DNA of 64,000 nucleotides from Martelella mediterranea (GCF_004342225.1 NZ_SMAR01000004.1:1-64000), one strand, 5' to 3'; positions 29,701-38,006 are shown, counted from the stretch's first letter. Made by a program: numbers and translations. The notes: generated by a model from the letters alone, not told the origin.

Positions 29701-30452
29701 GCGATATCGTTGCCCAGCCGCGCAAGATCATTTCCTCGCCGACATGGTCGGGGCTGGAATCGGAGAAGGTCTGCTACAACGCCTGCTACACCAATGTCCA
29801 CGAGCTGATCCCGTGGCGGACTCTTTCGGGCCGTCAGCAGCTCTATCAGGACCATCTTTGGATGCGGGCCTTCGGTGAGGCCTTCTGCGTCTACCGCCCG
29901 CCGATCGATACCGGAACCGTGACGCCGGCAATCGAGGCGCGTCTCGACGGCCAGCCGCATCTGGTGCTGAACTTCATCACCCCGCACCAGAAATGGGGCA
30001 TCCACTCCACCTATACCGACAACCTCCTGATGCTGACGCTCAATCGCGGCGGCCCGGTGGTGTGGATTTCGGAGCCGGATGCCGCCCGCGCCGGCATCGT
30101 CGATAACGACTGGGTCGAGGTCTACAACGCCAACGGCGCGCTGGTCGCCCGTGCGGTGGTCTCGCAGCGCATGAAGGACGGCACGATCTTCATGTACCAC
30201 GCGCAGGAAAAGATCGTGAATACGCCTGGCTCGCCGCTGACCGGCCAGCGCGGCGGCATTCACAACTCCGTCACCCGCGTGATCCCGAAGCCGACCCACA
30301 TGATCGGCGGTTACGCCCACCAGGCCTACGGTTTCAACTACTACGGAACCGTCGGCGCCAACCGCGATGAATTCGTCGTCGTCCGCAAGCTCGAAAATGT
30401 CGATTGGATGGACGAGATCCCAAGCCTTGCTGGAAAGGAGGCCGCAGAATGA
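26709..30452 (+). CDS. narG: Respiratory nitrate reductase alpha subunit
   Basis: A 1,247-residue molybdoenzyme subunit. HGVNCTGSCSWKIYVKGG near residue 50 gives the His and Cys ligands of the FS0 [4Fe-4S] cluster. YCDLPPASPMTWGEQTDVPE contains the conserved Asp that binds molybdenum. WGSNVPQTRTPDAHF and MYHAQEKIVNTPGSP are further family motifs. It reduces nitrate to nitrite on the cytoplasmic side with electrons from NarH. No twin-arginine signal is present, as expected for the cytoplasm-facing enzyme. It overlaps narH by four bases (ATGA). Confidence 0.98.
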   Translation: MSLLLDRLNFLARKNVDTFSDGHGVTTNENRDWEDAYRKRWQHDKIVRSTHGVNCTGSCSWKIYVKGGIVTWETQQTDYPRTRPDMPNHEPRGCSRGASYSWYMYSANRVKYPLIRARLLKLWRKERADKSPVAAWSAIQNDPAKRAEYIKVRGLGGFVRATWDEVNELIAAANAYTAKRWGPDRVIGFSPIPAMSMVSYAAGSRYLSLLGGTCMSFYDWYCDLPPASPMTWGEQTDVPESADWYNAGFLMLWGSNVPQTRTPDAHFYTEVRYKGTKSVVVSPDYSEAAKFSDLWLHPKQGTDAALAMALGHVILREYHLDRKVDYFDDYCRRYTDMPMLVRLVKKDGRLVPERFLRASDFRDGLGEANNPEWKTVGFDAKTGDVVAPRGSAGYRWGEKGKWNLEQKDGAGSDIDLVMSLAEKHDGVEDVAFPYFGSRAHDYFEGTDHDDVLARKVPVRRVALAEGEAVVATVFDLFVANYGLDHGFGGDNVASSFDDGTPYTPAWAEKITGVPREQIIATARAFAGNAEKTNGRSMVILGAGLNHWYHMDMNYRGIINMLVMCGCIGQSGGGWSHYVGQEKLRPQTGWLPLAFGLDWQRPPRHMNSTSFFYAHTDQWRYETVKVNELLSPTAPEGPWDATLIDYNIRAERMGWLPSAPQLRTNPLEVARAAEASGQKPADYVADALKSGTLSMSCEDPDAEENWPRNMFVWRSNLLGSSGKGHEYFLKHLLGTSHGLLGKDLGDEGRQEVKEAVWHDEAPEGKLDLLVTLDFRMSTTCVYSDIVLPTATWYEKNDLNTSDMHPFIHPLTSAADPAWQSRSDWAIFKGIAKTFSEVAPEVLGVEKDIVLVPTLHDTPGELAQPFDVKDWKQGEIDPVPGKTMPTVAVVERDYPNLYKRFTSVGPLLEKLGNGGKGISWNTEHEVGLLGKLNGTVTEEGASKGRPKIETDIDATEVILSLAPETNGEVAVKAWEALSVITGRDHTHLALPKEDEKIRFRDIVAQPRKIISSPTWSGLESEKVCYNACYTNVHELIPWRTLSGRQQLYQDHLWMRAFGEAFCVYRPPIDTGTVTPAIEARLDGQPHLVLNFITPHQKWGIHSTYTDNLLMLTLNRGGPVVWISEPDAARAGIVDNDWVEVYNANGALVARAVVSQRMKDGTIFMYHAQEKIVNTPGSPLTGQRGGIHNSVTRVIPKPTHMIGGYAHQAYGFNYYGTVGANRDEFVVVRKLENVDWMDEIPSLAGKEAAE

Positions 30453-31987
30453 AGGTCCGCGCACAGATCGGCATGGTGTTGAACCTCGATAAATGCATCG
30501 GGTGCCACACCTGCTCCGTCACCTGCAAGAATGTCTGGACGAACCGCGAGGGCGTTGAATACGCCTGGTTCAACAATGTCGAGACCAAGCCGGGGATCGG
30601 CTTTCCCAAGGAATGGGAAAACCAGAAGAAATGGAACGGTGGCTGGGTCCGCAAGAAGAACGGCAAGATCGAGCCGAAGATGGGCGCCAAATGGCGCATC
30701 CTCGCCAAGATCTTCGCCAATCCGGACCTGCCGGAAATCGACGATTATTACGAGCCGTTCGATTTCGACTACGGCCATCTCCAGACCGCCGGCGAGAGCA
30801 AGACCATGCCGACGGCACGGCCGCGTTCGAAGCTGACCGGCGAGCGGATGGAGAAGATCGAATGGGGGCCGAACTGGGAGGAAATCCTGGGCGGCGAATT
30901 CGAGAAGCGCTCCAAGGACGTGAATTTCGAGGGCGTCGAGAAGGAAATCTACGGCCAGTTCGAAAATACCTTCATGATGTATCTGCCGCGCCTTTGCGAG
31001 CACTGTCTGAACCCCACCTGCGTGGCGGCCTGTCCATCAGGCGCGATCTACAAGCGCGAGGATGACGGCATCGTCCTGATCGACCAGGAGAAGTGCCGCG
31101 GCTGGCGCATGTGCGTCTCCGGCTGTCCCTACAAGAAAATCTATTACAACTGGAATTCCGGAAAATCGGAAAAGTGTATCTTCTGCTATCCGCGCATCGA
31201 GGCCGGACAGCCGACGGTCTGCTCGGAAACCTGCGTCGGCCGTATCCGTTATCTCGGCGTCATTCTCTACGATGCCGACCGGATTTCGGAAGCCGCCTCG
31301 ACAGCGAACGAGCTGGATCTCTATGAAGAACAGCTCAAGGTGTTCCTCGATCCGAACGACCCGGAAGTCATCGAACAGGCCCGCAAGGACGGCGTGCCGG
31401 AAGACTGGCTGAAGGCGGCGCGGAATTCGCCGGTCTACAAGATGGCGATCGACTGGAAGGTGGCCTTCCCGCTGCACCCGGAATACCGCACCCTGCCGAT
31501 GGTCTGGTATGTGCCGCCGCTCTCGCCGGTCCAGTCCGCCGCCGAAGCCGGCAAGCTCGGCCTCGATGGCGATATGCCGGATGTGAAGTCGCTGCGCATT
31601 CCAGTGCGCTACCTCGCCAACCTTTTGACGGCGGGCAAGGAGGAGCCGGTGGTGACGGCGCTGGAACGCATGCTCGCCATGCGCGCCTATATGCGTTCGA
31701 AAACCGTCGACGGGGTCGATGACAAGGCGATTGCCGAACGCGTCGGTCTCACCGGCCAGATGATCGAGGACATGTACCACGTGATGGCAATTGCCAATTA
31801 CGAGGACCGGTTCGTCATCCCAACCACCCATCGCGAGGTTTCCGAGGACGCTTACGACGTGCGCGGCTCCTGCGGCTTCTCCTTCGGCAATGGCTGCTCG
31901 GGCGGCAATTCCGAAACGGAACTCTTCGGCGCCGGCCGGCGCAAGGTGGTGCAGACGCCGACCGACATCTTCAAGGAGCAGGTCTGA
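30449..31987 (+). CDS. narH: Respiratory nitrate reductase beta subunit
   Basis: A 512-residue iron-sulfur protein. Cysteine groups are CIGCHTCSVTC, CEHCLNPTCVAACPSG, CRGWRMCVSGCPYKK and CIFCYPRIEAGQPTVC. The Trp in CRGWRMC replaces a fourth ligand, giving the [3Fe-4S] centre typical of NarH, plus three [4Fe-4S] centres. It passes electrons from NarI to NarG. The ATG at 30449 overlaps the end of narG; the stop overlaps the narJ start by one base. Confidence 0.98.
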   Translation: MKVRAQIGMVLNLDKCIGCHTCSVTCKNVWTNREGVEYAWFNNVETKPGIGFPKEWENQKKWNGGWVRKKNGKIEPKMGAKWRILAKIFANPDLPEIDDYYEPFDFDYGHLQTAGESKTMPTARPRSKLTGERMEKIEWGPNWEEILGGEFEKRSKDVNFEGVEKEIYGQFENTFMMYLPRLCEHCLNPTCVAACPSGAIYKREDDGIVLIDQEKCRGWRMCVSGCPYKKIYYNWNSGKSEKCIFCYPRIEAGQPTVCSETCVGRIRYLGVILYDADRISEAASTANELDLYEEQLKVFLDPNDPEVIEQARKDGVPEDWLKAARNSPVYKMAIDWKVAFPLHPEYRTLPMVWYVPPLSPVQSAAEAGKLGLDGDMPDVKSLRIPVRYLANLLTAGKEEPVVTALERMLAMRAYMRSKTVDGVDDKAIAERVGLTGQMIEDMYHVMAIANYEDRFVIPTTHREVSEDAYDVRGSCGFSFGNGCSGGNSETELFGAGRRKVVQTPTDIFKEQV

Positions 31988-32697
31988 TGAATATCGCGCT
32001 GAAAATCACCTCGCTGCTTCTGTCCTATCCGGAGAAGGAACTGCTGGATGAATTGCCGGAACTGAAGGCCGCGCTGGCATCCTCGGCGGTGCCGGAAGCC
32101 GTTGCTGTCGCTCTGGGTCGGCTGATCGACGACCTGACCGGCCGCGATCTCTATGAGGTCCAGGAGCGCTACGTCCATCTCTTCGACCGCACCCGCGCGC
32201 TGTCGCTGCATCTCTTCGAGCATATCCACGGCGAAAGCCGGGATCGCGGACAGGCCATGGTCGACCTGATGGCGCTTTACGAGACGGGCGGTTTTGAGAT
32301 CGACGCGAAGGAACTGCCGGACTACCTGCCGCTGTTTCTGGAGTTTCTCTCCACCCGCCCCAGGGCGGAGGCGGAAGACCTGCTTGGCCAGACGGCGCAT
32401 ATCATCGAGGCGATCGGCGAGCGGCTGAGGAAGCGTGAATCCGTCTATGCCTCGGCCTTTGCCACGCTTTCCTTGCTGTCATCGGCTGAGGCCGACCAGA
32501 AGCTTCTGAAGGAACTGATGGCCGCACCCGAAGACGATCCCGACGACCTCACGGCACTTGACCGCATCTGGGAGGAAGAAGCCGTCACCTTCGGCGGCAA
32601 CGCCGGCGAGGGCGCGTGCGGGCCGGACTGGCTTCGAACCCGCATGCGCGCTTCAGAGCGTCAACCCGGCGATGTCGCCGGTTCCGCACAGAACTAG
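31987..32697 (+). CDS. narJ: Nitrate reductase assembly chaperone NarJ
   Basis: A 236-residue helical protein of the TorD/NarJ family. LLSYPEKELLDELPELKAAL and LFDRTRALSLHLFEHIHGESRDRGQAM are typical. NarJ binds apo-NarG and guides molybdenum cofactor insertion and membrane docking; it is not part of the final enzyme. It starts inside the narH stop codon (TGATG) and ends ten bases before narI. Confidence 0.95.
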   Translation: MNIALKITSLLLSYPEKELLDELPELKAALASSAVPEAVAVALGRLIDDLTGRDLYEVQERYVHLFDRTRALSLHLFEHIHGESRDRGQAMVDLMALYETGGFEIDAKELPDYLPLFLEFLSTRPRAEAEDLLGQTAHIIEAIGERLRKRESVYASAFATLSLLSSAEADQKLLKELMAAPEDDPDDLTALDRIWEEEAVTFGGNAGEGACGPDWLRTRMRASERQPGDVAGSAQN

Positions 32698-32707
32698 GAG
32701 ACAGACC

Positions 32708-33427
32708 ATGTCAGCCTATCTCAACACATTGGTTTTCGGCATTTACCCCTATATCGCGCTCACGGTGCTGATCCTCGGGACCGTCATCCGTTATGACCGC
32801 GAACCCTATTCCTGGCGCTCCGGCTCGTCGCAACTGCTGCGGCGAAAACAGCTCATCTGGGGTTCGGTGCTGTTTCACGTCGGCGTGCTGGTCATCTTCG
32901 TCGGCCATCTCGTCGGGCTTTTGACGCCGATCTGGATCTTCGATGCGCTCGGCATCAGCCACGGGGCCAAGCAGTTGCTGGCCGTTGTCGCCGGCGGCAT
33001 TGCCGGGGTGATGGGCATCGTCGGCGCGACCCTGCTTGTCCATCGCCGGCTGTTCGATGCGCGGGTGCGCGCCGCCTCGACCTTCAGCGACACCATGATC
33101 ATCATCCTGCTCTGGCTGCAGCTCCTGCTCGGCCTCGGCACGATCCCGGTGTCGCTGCACCATCTCGACGGCCATGAAATGGTGAAATTCATGAGCTGGG
33201 CGCAGGGCATTTTCACCTTCAACTTCGCCGCCTCGTCCTACGTCGCCGATGCCGCGTGGATCTTCAAGGCGCATATTTTCCTGGGCCTCACCATCCTGCT
33301 CGTCTTCCCCTTCACCCGGCTGGTGCATATGCTGAGCGCGCCGGTGCGCTACATCTGGAGGCCGGGCTATCAGGTCGCCCGCCAGAAGGGCGATGGCTCG
33401 CGCATCAATGGCAAACCGGCGGAGTAA
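32708..33427 (+). CDS. narI: Respiratory nitrate reductase gamma subunit (cytochrome b)
   Basis: A 239-residue protein with five membrane spans. Heme ligands match the family: the histidines in GSVLFHVGVLVIFVGHLVGL and, near the C-terminus, in FKAHIFLGL and TRLVHMLSAP. It takes electrons from quinol and releases protons outside, passing electrons to NarH. The start at 32708 follows AGGAGACAG. Confidence 0.97.
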   Translation: MSAYLNTLVFGIYPYIALTVLILGTVIRYDREPYSWRSGSSQLLRRKQLIWGSVLFHVGVLVIFVGHLVGLLTPIWIFDALGISHGAKQLLAVVAGGIAGVMGIVGATLLVHRRLFDARVRAASTFSDTMIIILLWLQLLLGLGTIPVSLHHLDGHEMVKFMSWAQGIFTFNFAASSYVADAAWIFKAHIFLGLTILLVFPFTRLVHMLSAPVRYIWRPGYQVARQKGDGSRINGKPAE

Positions 33428-33433
33428 CGCGAA

Positions 33434-34333
33434 ATGGTCAATCTTTTCACACCGCAACAGCCGACGACCGCCGGCGCCGGACCCGGCAGCGGCTATCAGG
33501 CCGTCGATACGAAAATCCCGCCCAAGGCGCGGCCGGTGTTTTCCGAGATTTCCGTCAACGGCATCGCGATTGCCGAAAGCGCCATCCTTGCAGAGGCCCA
33601 GAACCACCCGGCAGACAATCCCGGCGCGGCGCTGAGGGCTGCGGCTGAGGCGCTCGTCATCCGCGAACTGCTGCTGCAAAAGGCCGCGGAAGAACAGGTG
33701 ACCGGCACGCCGGAGACAACCGCAGACGGGAAGACCGAGACCGCCGAGGATGCGGCAATCCGGGCGCTGATCGAGACAACGGTCGACGTGCCCTCTGCCG
33801 GCGAGGCGGAATGCCGCCGGTTCTACGACAACAACCGGGCCCGTTTCCGCTCGGAGCCGATCTTCGAGGCACGTCATATCCTGCTTGCCGCAGACCCGGC
33901 CGACGAGGCCGCCCGGCGGCAGGCGCGCGCCGAGGCGGAGCAGATGATTGCGGACCTTTCGGCTGGTGCCGTTGGTTTCAGTGAGCTGGCGCGGGCGCGC
34001 TCGGCCTGTCCATCAGCGCAACAGGGCGGCAATCTCGGCCAGCTTTCGCCGGGCAGTACCGTGCCGGAATTCGAGGCGGTGCTGATGCGGCTGCCGGAGG
34101 GCGAGATGGTCACCTCGCCAGTTGAAACCCGCTATGGCTTCCACATTATCCGCATGGATCGCCGGATCGAGGGCGCGCAATTGCCCTTCGAGGCGGTTAA
34201 GCCGCGCATCGCCGCCTGGCTGGAGGCCGCGTCATGGTCGAAGGCGGTGCAGCAGTTCATCGCCGTGCTGGCGGCGGAAGCCGAAATCGAGGGCATCGAA
34301 ATCGCCGGCGCCGATGGTCCGCTGGTGCAATAA
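33434..34333 (+). CDS. PpiC-type peptidyl-prolyl isomerase of the nar operon
   Basis: A 299-residue protein with a parvulin domain at about 140-240: ARHILLAADP, SACPSAQQGGNLGQLSPGSTVPEFE, then ETRYGFHIIRMDRR. The first 40 residues are low complexity and no signal peptide is seen, so it is probably cytoplasmic, unlike PpiD or SurA. A PpiC gene follows narI in Pseudomonas nar operons also, which suggests a role in folding or maturation of NarGHI. It starts six bases after narI. Confidence 0.85.
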   Translation: MVNLFTPQQPTTAGAGPGSGYQAVDTKIPPKARPVFSEISVNGIAIAESAILAEAQNHPADNPGAALRAAAEALVIRELLLQKAAEEQVTGTPETTADGKTETAEDAAIRALIETTVDVPSAGEAECRRFYDNNRARFRSEPIFEARHILLAADPADEAARRQARAEAEQMIADLSAGAVGFSELARARSACPSAQQGGNLGQLSPGSTVPEFEAVLMRLPEGEMVTSPVETRYGFHIIRMDRRIEGAQLPFEAVKPRIAAWLEAASWSKAVQQFIAVLAAEAEIEGIEIAGADGPLVQ

Positions 34334-34349
34334 GGCAAAGGGGTTTGTG

Positions 34350-34913
34350 ATGGTGGACGGAAAAGGAGCGATGGGTGAATGCAAGCCGCTGGGCTTCATC
34401 CCATTCTTGCAGGATGATGCCGCCGACCGCGTTCTCGAAGCGGTCGCGCGGCGGCTCGTGGCCAAGGGGCATCGCGTCGAAGGCTTCATTCAGCATGCCG
34501 AAAAGGATGAAGGCCAGTGCTGCGGCGCGGTCGATCTTGAGGACATCGCCACCGGCAGACGCTGGCAGATCATGCAGGCGCTCGGGGCCCATGCGCGCGG
34601 CTGCAGGCTGGATTTCAACGCGCTTTCGGACGCCGCTGTTTTTGCCGAGGGCCGGATCAGGACGCGGCCGGACCTCCTCATTCTCAATCGTTTCGGAAAA
34701 GGGGAAGAGCAGGGCGGCGGGCTGCGTTCGGTTTTCGAGGCGGCTTTCATGGCGGGTGTGCCGATCCTGACCTCGGTCAAGCAACCATATCTCGATGGCT
34801 GGGGGGCATTTTCAGGCGGTCTTTCTGAGCCTCTGCCGCCGGAAACCGACGCCGTTCTGCAATGGTGTTGTGACGCCATTGCCCGGGCGAGGCAGGTGCG
34901 CGATGCGGCATGA
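34350..34913 (+). CDS. DUF2478-type protein
   Basis: A 187-residue soluble protein. I recognise the DUF2478 layout: LGFIPFLQDDAADRVLEAVARRLVAKGHRVEGFIQH near the N-terminus, a D-L-E-D block, ILNRFGKGEEQGGGLR and AFMAGVPILTSVKQPYLDGW. The fold resembles P-loop nucleoside kinases, but I do not see an intact Walker A. Such genes occur beside molybdenum transport and nitrate reductase genes; the function is not known. It ends within the start of moaA (11-base overlap). Confidence 0.72.
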   Translation: MVDGKGAMGECKPLGFIPFLQDDAADRVLEAVARRLVAKGHRVEGFIQHAEKDEGQCCGAVDLEDIATGRRWQIMQALGAHARGCRLDFNALSDAAVFAEGRIRTRPDLLILNRFGKGEEQGGGLRSVFEAAFMAGVPILTSVKQPYLDGWGAFSGGLSEPLPPETDAVLQWCCDAIARARQVRDAA

Positions 34914-35931
34914 ACGCACGATAGAAGGGGCCGTACCGCGCCCGCTGGTCGACGGCTTCGGTCGGACCGCGACCTATCTCCGGCTTTCGGTGACGGATCG
35001 CTGCGACCTGCGCTGCACCTATTGCATGTCCGAGAACATGACGTTTTTGCCGCGTCGTGAAATCCTCGACCTTGAGGAACTTTACCGGCTGTCCCGCATC
35101 TTCATGGCGCGCGGGGTGCGCAAGATCAGGATCACCGGCGGCGAGCCGCTAGTGCGCAAGAACATCATGGCGCTGTTTGCCATGCTCGGCGCGGATCTGA
35201 AGCGCGGCATGCTCGACGAGCTGACGCTGACGACCAATGGCACGCTGCTGGACCGCTACGCGGAGGCGCTGTTTGCCCACGGCGTGCGCCGGGTCAATGT
35301 CTCGCTCGACACGCTCGATCCCGAGCGCTATCAGGCGATCACGCGCTGGGGCCGCATCGAGCGGGTCTTTGCCGGCCTGGCGGCGGCGCAAGCGGCAGGC
35401 CTCAGGGTCAAGATCAATGCGGTCGCGATGCGCGGCGCCTTCGAGCAGGAGGTGGACGACCTGATCCGCTTTACTCATGAACGGGGCATGGACCTGACGC
35501 TGATCGAGGAAATGCCGCTTGGCGAAGGGCGGCATGACCGCCGGGAGAGTTTTCTGTCGCTTTCGCAACTTCGAAACACACTTTCGAAGCGCTGGACGCT
35601 TCAGCCGCTTGCCTTGAAAAGCGGTGGTCCGGCGCGTTATGTGCGGGTCGCGGAAACGGGCGGCATTCTGGGGTTCATCACGCCGCTTTCCTGCGGTTTT
35701 TGCGCCGCCTGCAATCGCCTGCGCGTCAGCGCCACCGGCGATCTTTACACCTGCATGGGTGACGAAGGCCGGGTCGGTCTCAGGGATGCGTTGCGAACGA
35801 GTGACGACGATACGCCGGTCGATGCGCTGATCTCGCGCGCGGTGGCGATGAAGCCCGAGGGACATGCCTTTTCGATTGCGAAGACCCGAGTCGAGGGCAT
35901 CGGGCGGACGATGTCCGTGCTAGGAGGATGA
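34903..35931 (+). CDS. moaA: GTP 3',8-cyclase MoaA
   Basis: A 342-residue radical SAM enzyme. CDLRCTYCM (about residues 32-40) holds the SAM [4Fe-4S] cluster; RITGGEPLVRKN binds SAM; SCGFCAACNRLRVS with a later Cys in LYTCMG holds the second cluster; and the C-terminal Gly-Gly is present (SVLGG). It makes the first intermediate of molybdopterin from GTP. Being inside the nar operon, it adds cofactor capacity when nitrate respiration is on. Two bases separate it from mogA. Confidence 0.95.
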   Translation: MRHERTIEGAVPRPLVDGFGRTATYLRLSVTDRCDLRCTYCMSENMTFLPRREILDLEELYRLSRIFMARGVRKIRITGGEPLVRKNIMALFAMLGADLKRGMLDELTLTTNGTLLDRYAEALFAHGVRRVNVSLDTLDPERYQAITRWGRIERVFAGLAAAQAAGLRVKINAVAMRGAFEQEVDDLIRFTHERGMDLTLIEEMPLGEGRHDRRESFLSLSQLRNTLSKRWTLQPLALKSGGPARYVRVAETGGILGFITPLSCGFCAACNRLRVSATGDLYTCMGDEGRVGLRDALRTSDDDTPVDALISRAVAMKPEGHAFSIAKTRVEGIGRTMSVLGG

Positions 35932-35932
35932 G

Positions 35933-36454
35933 ATGCTGATCGTTGCACTGACCATTTCCGATCGCGCCAGCCGTGGCGAATATGAAGATCAAAGCGGCGC
36001 CATGATCGAAACCTGGCTGGCGGAGACCGTCACGTCACCCTATGCGCTGAACCGCGTCATCATCCCGGACGGCGTCGCCTCGGTGCGGGATACGCTGACG
36101 GAGCTCTGCGACACTGTTCGCGCCGACCTGATCCTCACCACTGGTGGCACGGGCCCTGCGCCCCGCGACGAGACGCCGGAGGCGATGCTGGCTGTAATGC
36201 AGAAGGAACTGCCGGGCTTCGGCGAACTCATGCGGCGCATCAGCCTGGAACAGGCGCCGACCGCCATTCTCTCGCGCCAGACCGCCGGCGTGCGCGGAAA
36301 AAGCCTGATCGTCAACCTGCCGGGCCGCCCGGCCTCGATAAGGCTTTGCCTTGATGCGGTTTTCCCGGCGGTCCCCTATTGTCTCGACCTAATCGGCGCC
36401 GGCCGGATCGAGACCGATCCGGCACGGATCAAGGCGCACCGGCCGCCGGGCTGA
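35933..36454 (+). CDS. mogA: Molybdopterin adenylyltransferase (MogA/MoaB family)
   Basis: A 173-residue protein. LTISDRASRGEYEDQSG is the N-terminal motif and LILTTGGTGPAPRDETPEAM is the GTGxxxRD active-site region. GKSLIVNLPGRP closes the fold. It activates molybdopterin by adenylation before metal insertion. MoaB proteins share this fold, so the label between MogA and MoaB is not certain, but the RGEYED segment favours MogA. AGGAGG precedes the ATG. Confidence 0.88.
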   Translation: MLIVALTISDRASRGEYEDQSGAMIETWLAETVTSPYALNRVIIPDGVASVRDTLTELCDTVRADLILTTGGTGPAPRDETPEAMLAVMQKELPGFGELMRRISLEQAPTAILSRQTAGVRGKSLIVNLPGRPASIRLCLDAVFPAVPYCLDLIGAGRIETDPARIKAHRPPG

Positions 36455-36481
36455 AGTCGGTCATAAAAAGGAGCTTAAGAC

Positions 36482-36973
36482 ATGAGAGGACGTCCCGCGC
36501 CGGAGCGCACCGTGATCATCGACGGCAGGCCGCTTCCCGAGGTTCTGGACGAGGCGATGATCCGCGATGTCGTGCACGGCTTTTACGACCGGATTCGCGA
36601 GGACGCGCTGCTCGGGCCGGTGTTCAACAGCCGCATCGCCGCCGATGACTGGCCGCGCCATCTTCAGCGCATGTGCGATTTCTGGTCGGCGACGCTGTTG
36701 CGCACCGCGCGCTATCAGGGCCGCCCGCTGCCGCCGCATCTGGCGATCCCCGACATCGAGGAACGGCATTTTCACCGCTGGCTGCAGCTTTTTGCCGAAA
36801 CCGTGGATGCGACCTGCCCGGAAGAAGTGGCGTCGCTGTTTCTCGACAGGGCCATGCGGATTGCCCATTCCTTCCGTCTGGCGATCGGTTTTCATCGCGG
36901 CGAGGATACGACGGGGCTCTGCCCGATTGGGTATGCCGATCTTGCCCGCCCGGCAAACGAGGCGAAACCATGA
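36482..36973 (+). CDS. Group III truncated hemoglobin
   Basis: A 163-residue globin. MIRDVVHGFYDRIREDALLGPVFN gives the B helix with its Tyr-equivalent region; DFWSATLLRTARYQGRPLPPHL is the E-F segment typical of group III; and HFHRWLQLF carries the proximal His. Group III globins bind oxygen and NO. Its place within the nitrate block suggests NO scavenging during nitrate or nitrite reduction, which is inferred. AAAGGAG precedes the start; it overlaps the next gene by four bases. Confidence 0.9.
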   Translation: MRGRPAPERTVIIDGRPLPEVLDEAMIRDVVHGFYDRIREDALLGPVFNSRIAADDWPRHLQRMCDFWSATLLRTARYQGRPLPPHLAIPDIEERHFHRWLQLFAETVDATCPEEVASLFLDRAMRIAHSFRLAIGFHRGEDTTGLCPIGYADLARPANEAKP

Positions 36974-37260
36974 GCGCCCAGGAAACCGGGACCTTCATCG
37001 AACGCAATGCGGACGGCCAGTTCGAAATCGGCGCGGAGCGGCTCGCCCGCCGCTTCGGCCTTGGCGTCGATGATCTGCGCGCGATGACGGCGCGCGGGCA
37101 GGTGCGGTCTTCGGTGGAACGCGGCGACGGCGAGGATGCGGGGCGCTGGCGTCTCTCCTTCCGCATCGGCAATCGCCGCTGGCGGCTGACCGTGCGCGAG
37201 GATGGTATGATCGAGGACGACGAGTTCACCATCGTCTCGTCTGGCGGGCGGTCGGCCTGA
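36970..37260 (+). CDS. DUF6522-type protein
   Basis: A 96-residue protein. Its body RLARRFGLGVDDLRAMTARGQV, ending in WRLTVREDGMIEDDEF, matches the DUF6522 layout as I recall it: a beta-rich domain often found with nitrate or NO genes. No function is known. It is joined to the hemoglobin gene by an ATGA overlap, so the two are translated together. Confidence 0.65.
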   Translation: MSAQETGTFIERNADGQFEIGAERLARRFGLGVDDLRAMTARGQVRSSVERGDGEDAGRWRLSFRIGNRRWRLTVREDGMIEDDEFTIVSSGGRSA

Positions 37261-37264
37261 GCGC

Positions 37265-37297
37265 TAAAGCGTTTCCAGGAAAAGCGGAAGCGCTCTA
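37265..37297. repeat. Intergenic palindrome between convergent genes
   Basis: AGCGTTTCC and GGAAGCGCT form an imperfect inverted repeat around AGGAAAAGC. The AGCGTTTCC/GCGCTCTA words also occur in the palindrome at 343-381. It lies between the DUF6522 and DUF488 stop codons and may act as a two-way terminator. Confidence 0.5.
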
Positions 37298-37822
37298 TTG
37301 CGAACGGCCAGTTTTCTTGTGCGAGGGCTGTCCGTCGGCTTCGGGATCTGCCGGCTTGCCGCTGTCGTCGCGACGTTCCGTTCCCAGCCAGGCCGGGTCC
37401 AGCTCGTGCAGAAAACAGGGCGGGGACGACACTTCCACCGCGTCTTCGTCCGGCTGATCCGTCTCGGCGTGGCGGCCGCTCCTTTCCGCGATGACGGCCG
37501 CGAGGACCCGCGCGTGGTTGATGCATTCGTCGCGGGCGGCATAGAGCAAGGTCACGGTGTGTTTCTCGCTCCTTGCGCAAAGCTCATCAAGCGCGGCGAT
37601 TTCCGCAAGCTCCGCGCGATAGCGCCGTTGAAAATCCTCCCACCGGTCTTTTCTGTGCGCGAACCATTTGCGCAGGTCGCCTGAGGGCGCGACCTCCTTG
37701 GCCCAGAGATCGACGCAGGCCTTGTCCTTTGCAAGGCCGCGCGGCCAGAGCCGGTCCACGAGAACGCGCAGGCCGTCCGCCTGGTCGGGTTCGGCATAGA
37801 CCCGTTTGATCTTTACCGGCAT
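37295..37822 (-). CDS. DUF488-type protein with C-terminal extension
   Basis: A 175-residue protein. The first 120 residues match DUF488: IKRVYAEPDQADGLRVLVDR, LWPRGLAKDKACVDLWAKEVAPS, RKWFAHRKDRWEDF and the closing VTLLYAARDECINHA. A further 50 residues carry CFLHELDPAWLG and a charged end. The family's activity is unknown. It is on the opposite strand to the nitrate genes and may not belong to their regulon. The start at 37822 gives the conserved MPVKIKRVY opening. Confidence 0.8.
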   Translation of the reverse strand: MPVKIKRVYAEPDQADGLRVLVDRLWPRGLAKDKACVDLWAKEVAPSGDLRKWFAHRKDRWEDFQRRYRAELAEIAALDELCARSEKHTVTLLYAARDECINHARVLAAVIAERSGRHAETDQPDEDAVEVSSPPCFLHELDPAWLGTERRDDSGKPADPEADGQPSHKKTGRSQ

Positions 37823-37914
37823 CGCGCTGTCATCCTCCCTTGTGGCAGCCCGCCTCCACAATTCGGCGGTCGGGCTTGAAAGTCGCCGCGTGTCGGACTA
37901 TCGTTGAACCTATC

Positions 37915-38006
37915 AATGTCCAATGGCGGGCATTCCATCGCAAAGCTGCGGATCCGAGAACCGTTTCCTTGAAAGGGAGCGCTTCGAACGATGCCGCGGC
38001 TTTTTT
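37915..38006 (+). promoter_or_regulatory. NasT (ANTAR) antitermination leader before nasA
   Basis: Hairpin P1: AATGTCC (37915-37921) and GGGCATT (37928-37934) around loop AATGGC. Hairpin P2: ATCGC (37937-37941) and GCGGAT (37948-37953, one bulged G) around loop AAAGCT. Both six-base loops have A at position 1 and G at position 4, the known ANTAR recognition rule. The right arm of P2 overlaps the left arm of a terminator: AAGCTGCGG (37943-37951) with CCGCGGCTT (37994-38002) and a T run to 38006. P2 and terminator cannot form together, so NasT binding would allow read-through into nasA. Confidence 0.78.

Noticed and set aside
34795-34903. Molybdenum-cofactor riboswitch before moaA
   Set aside because: moaA starts inside the preceding gene, leaving no room for a leader.
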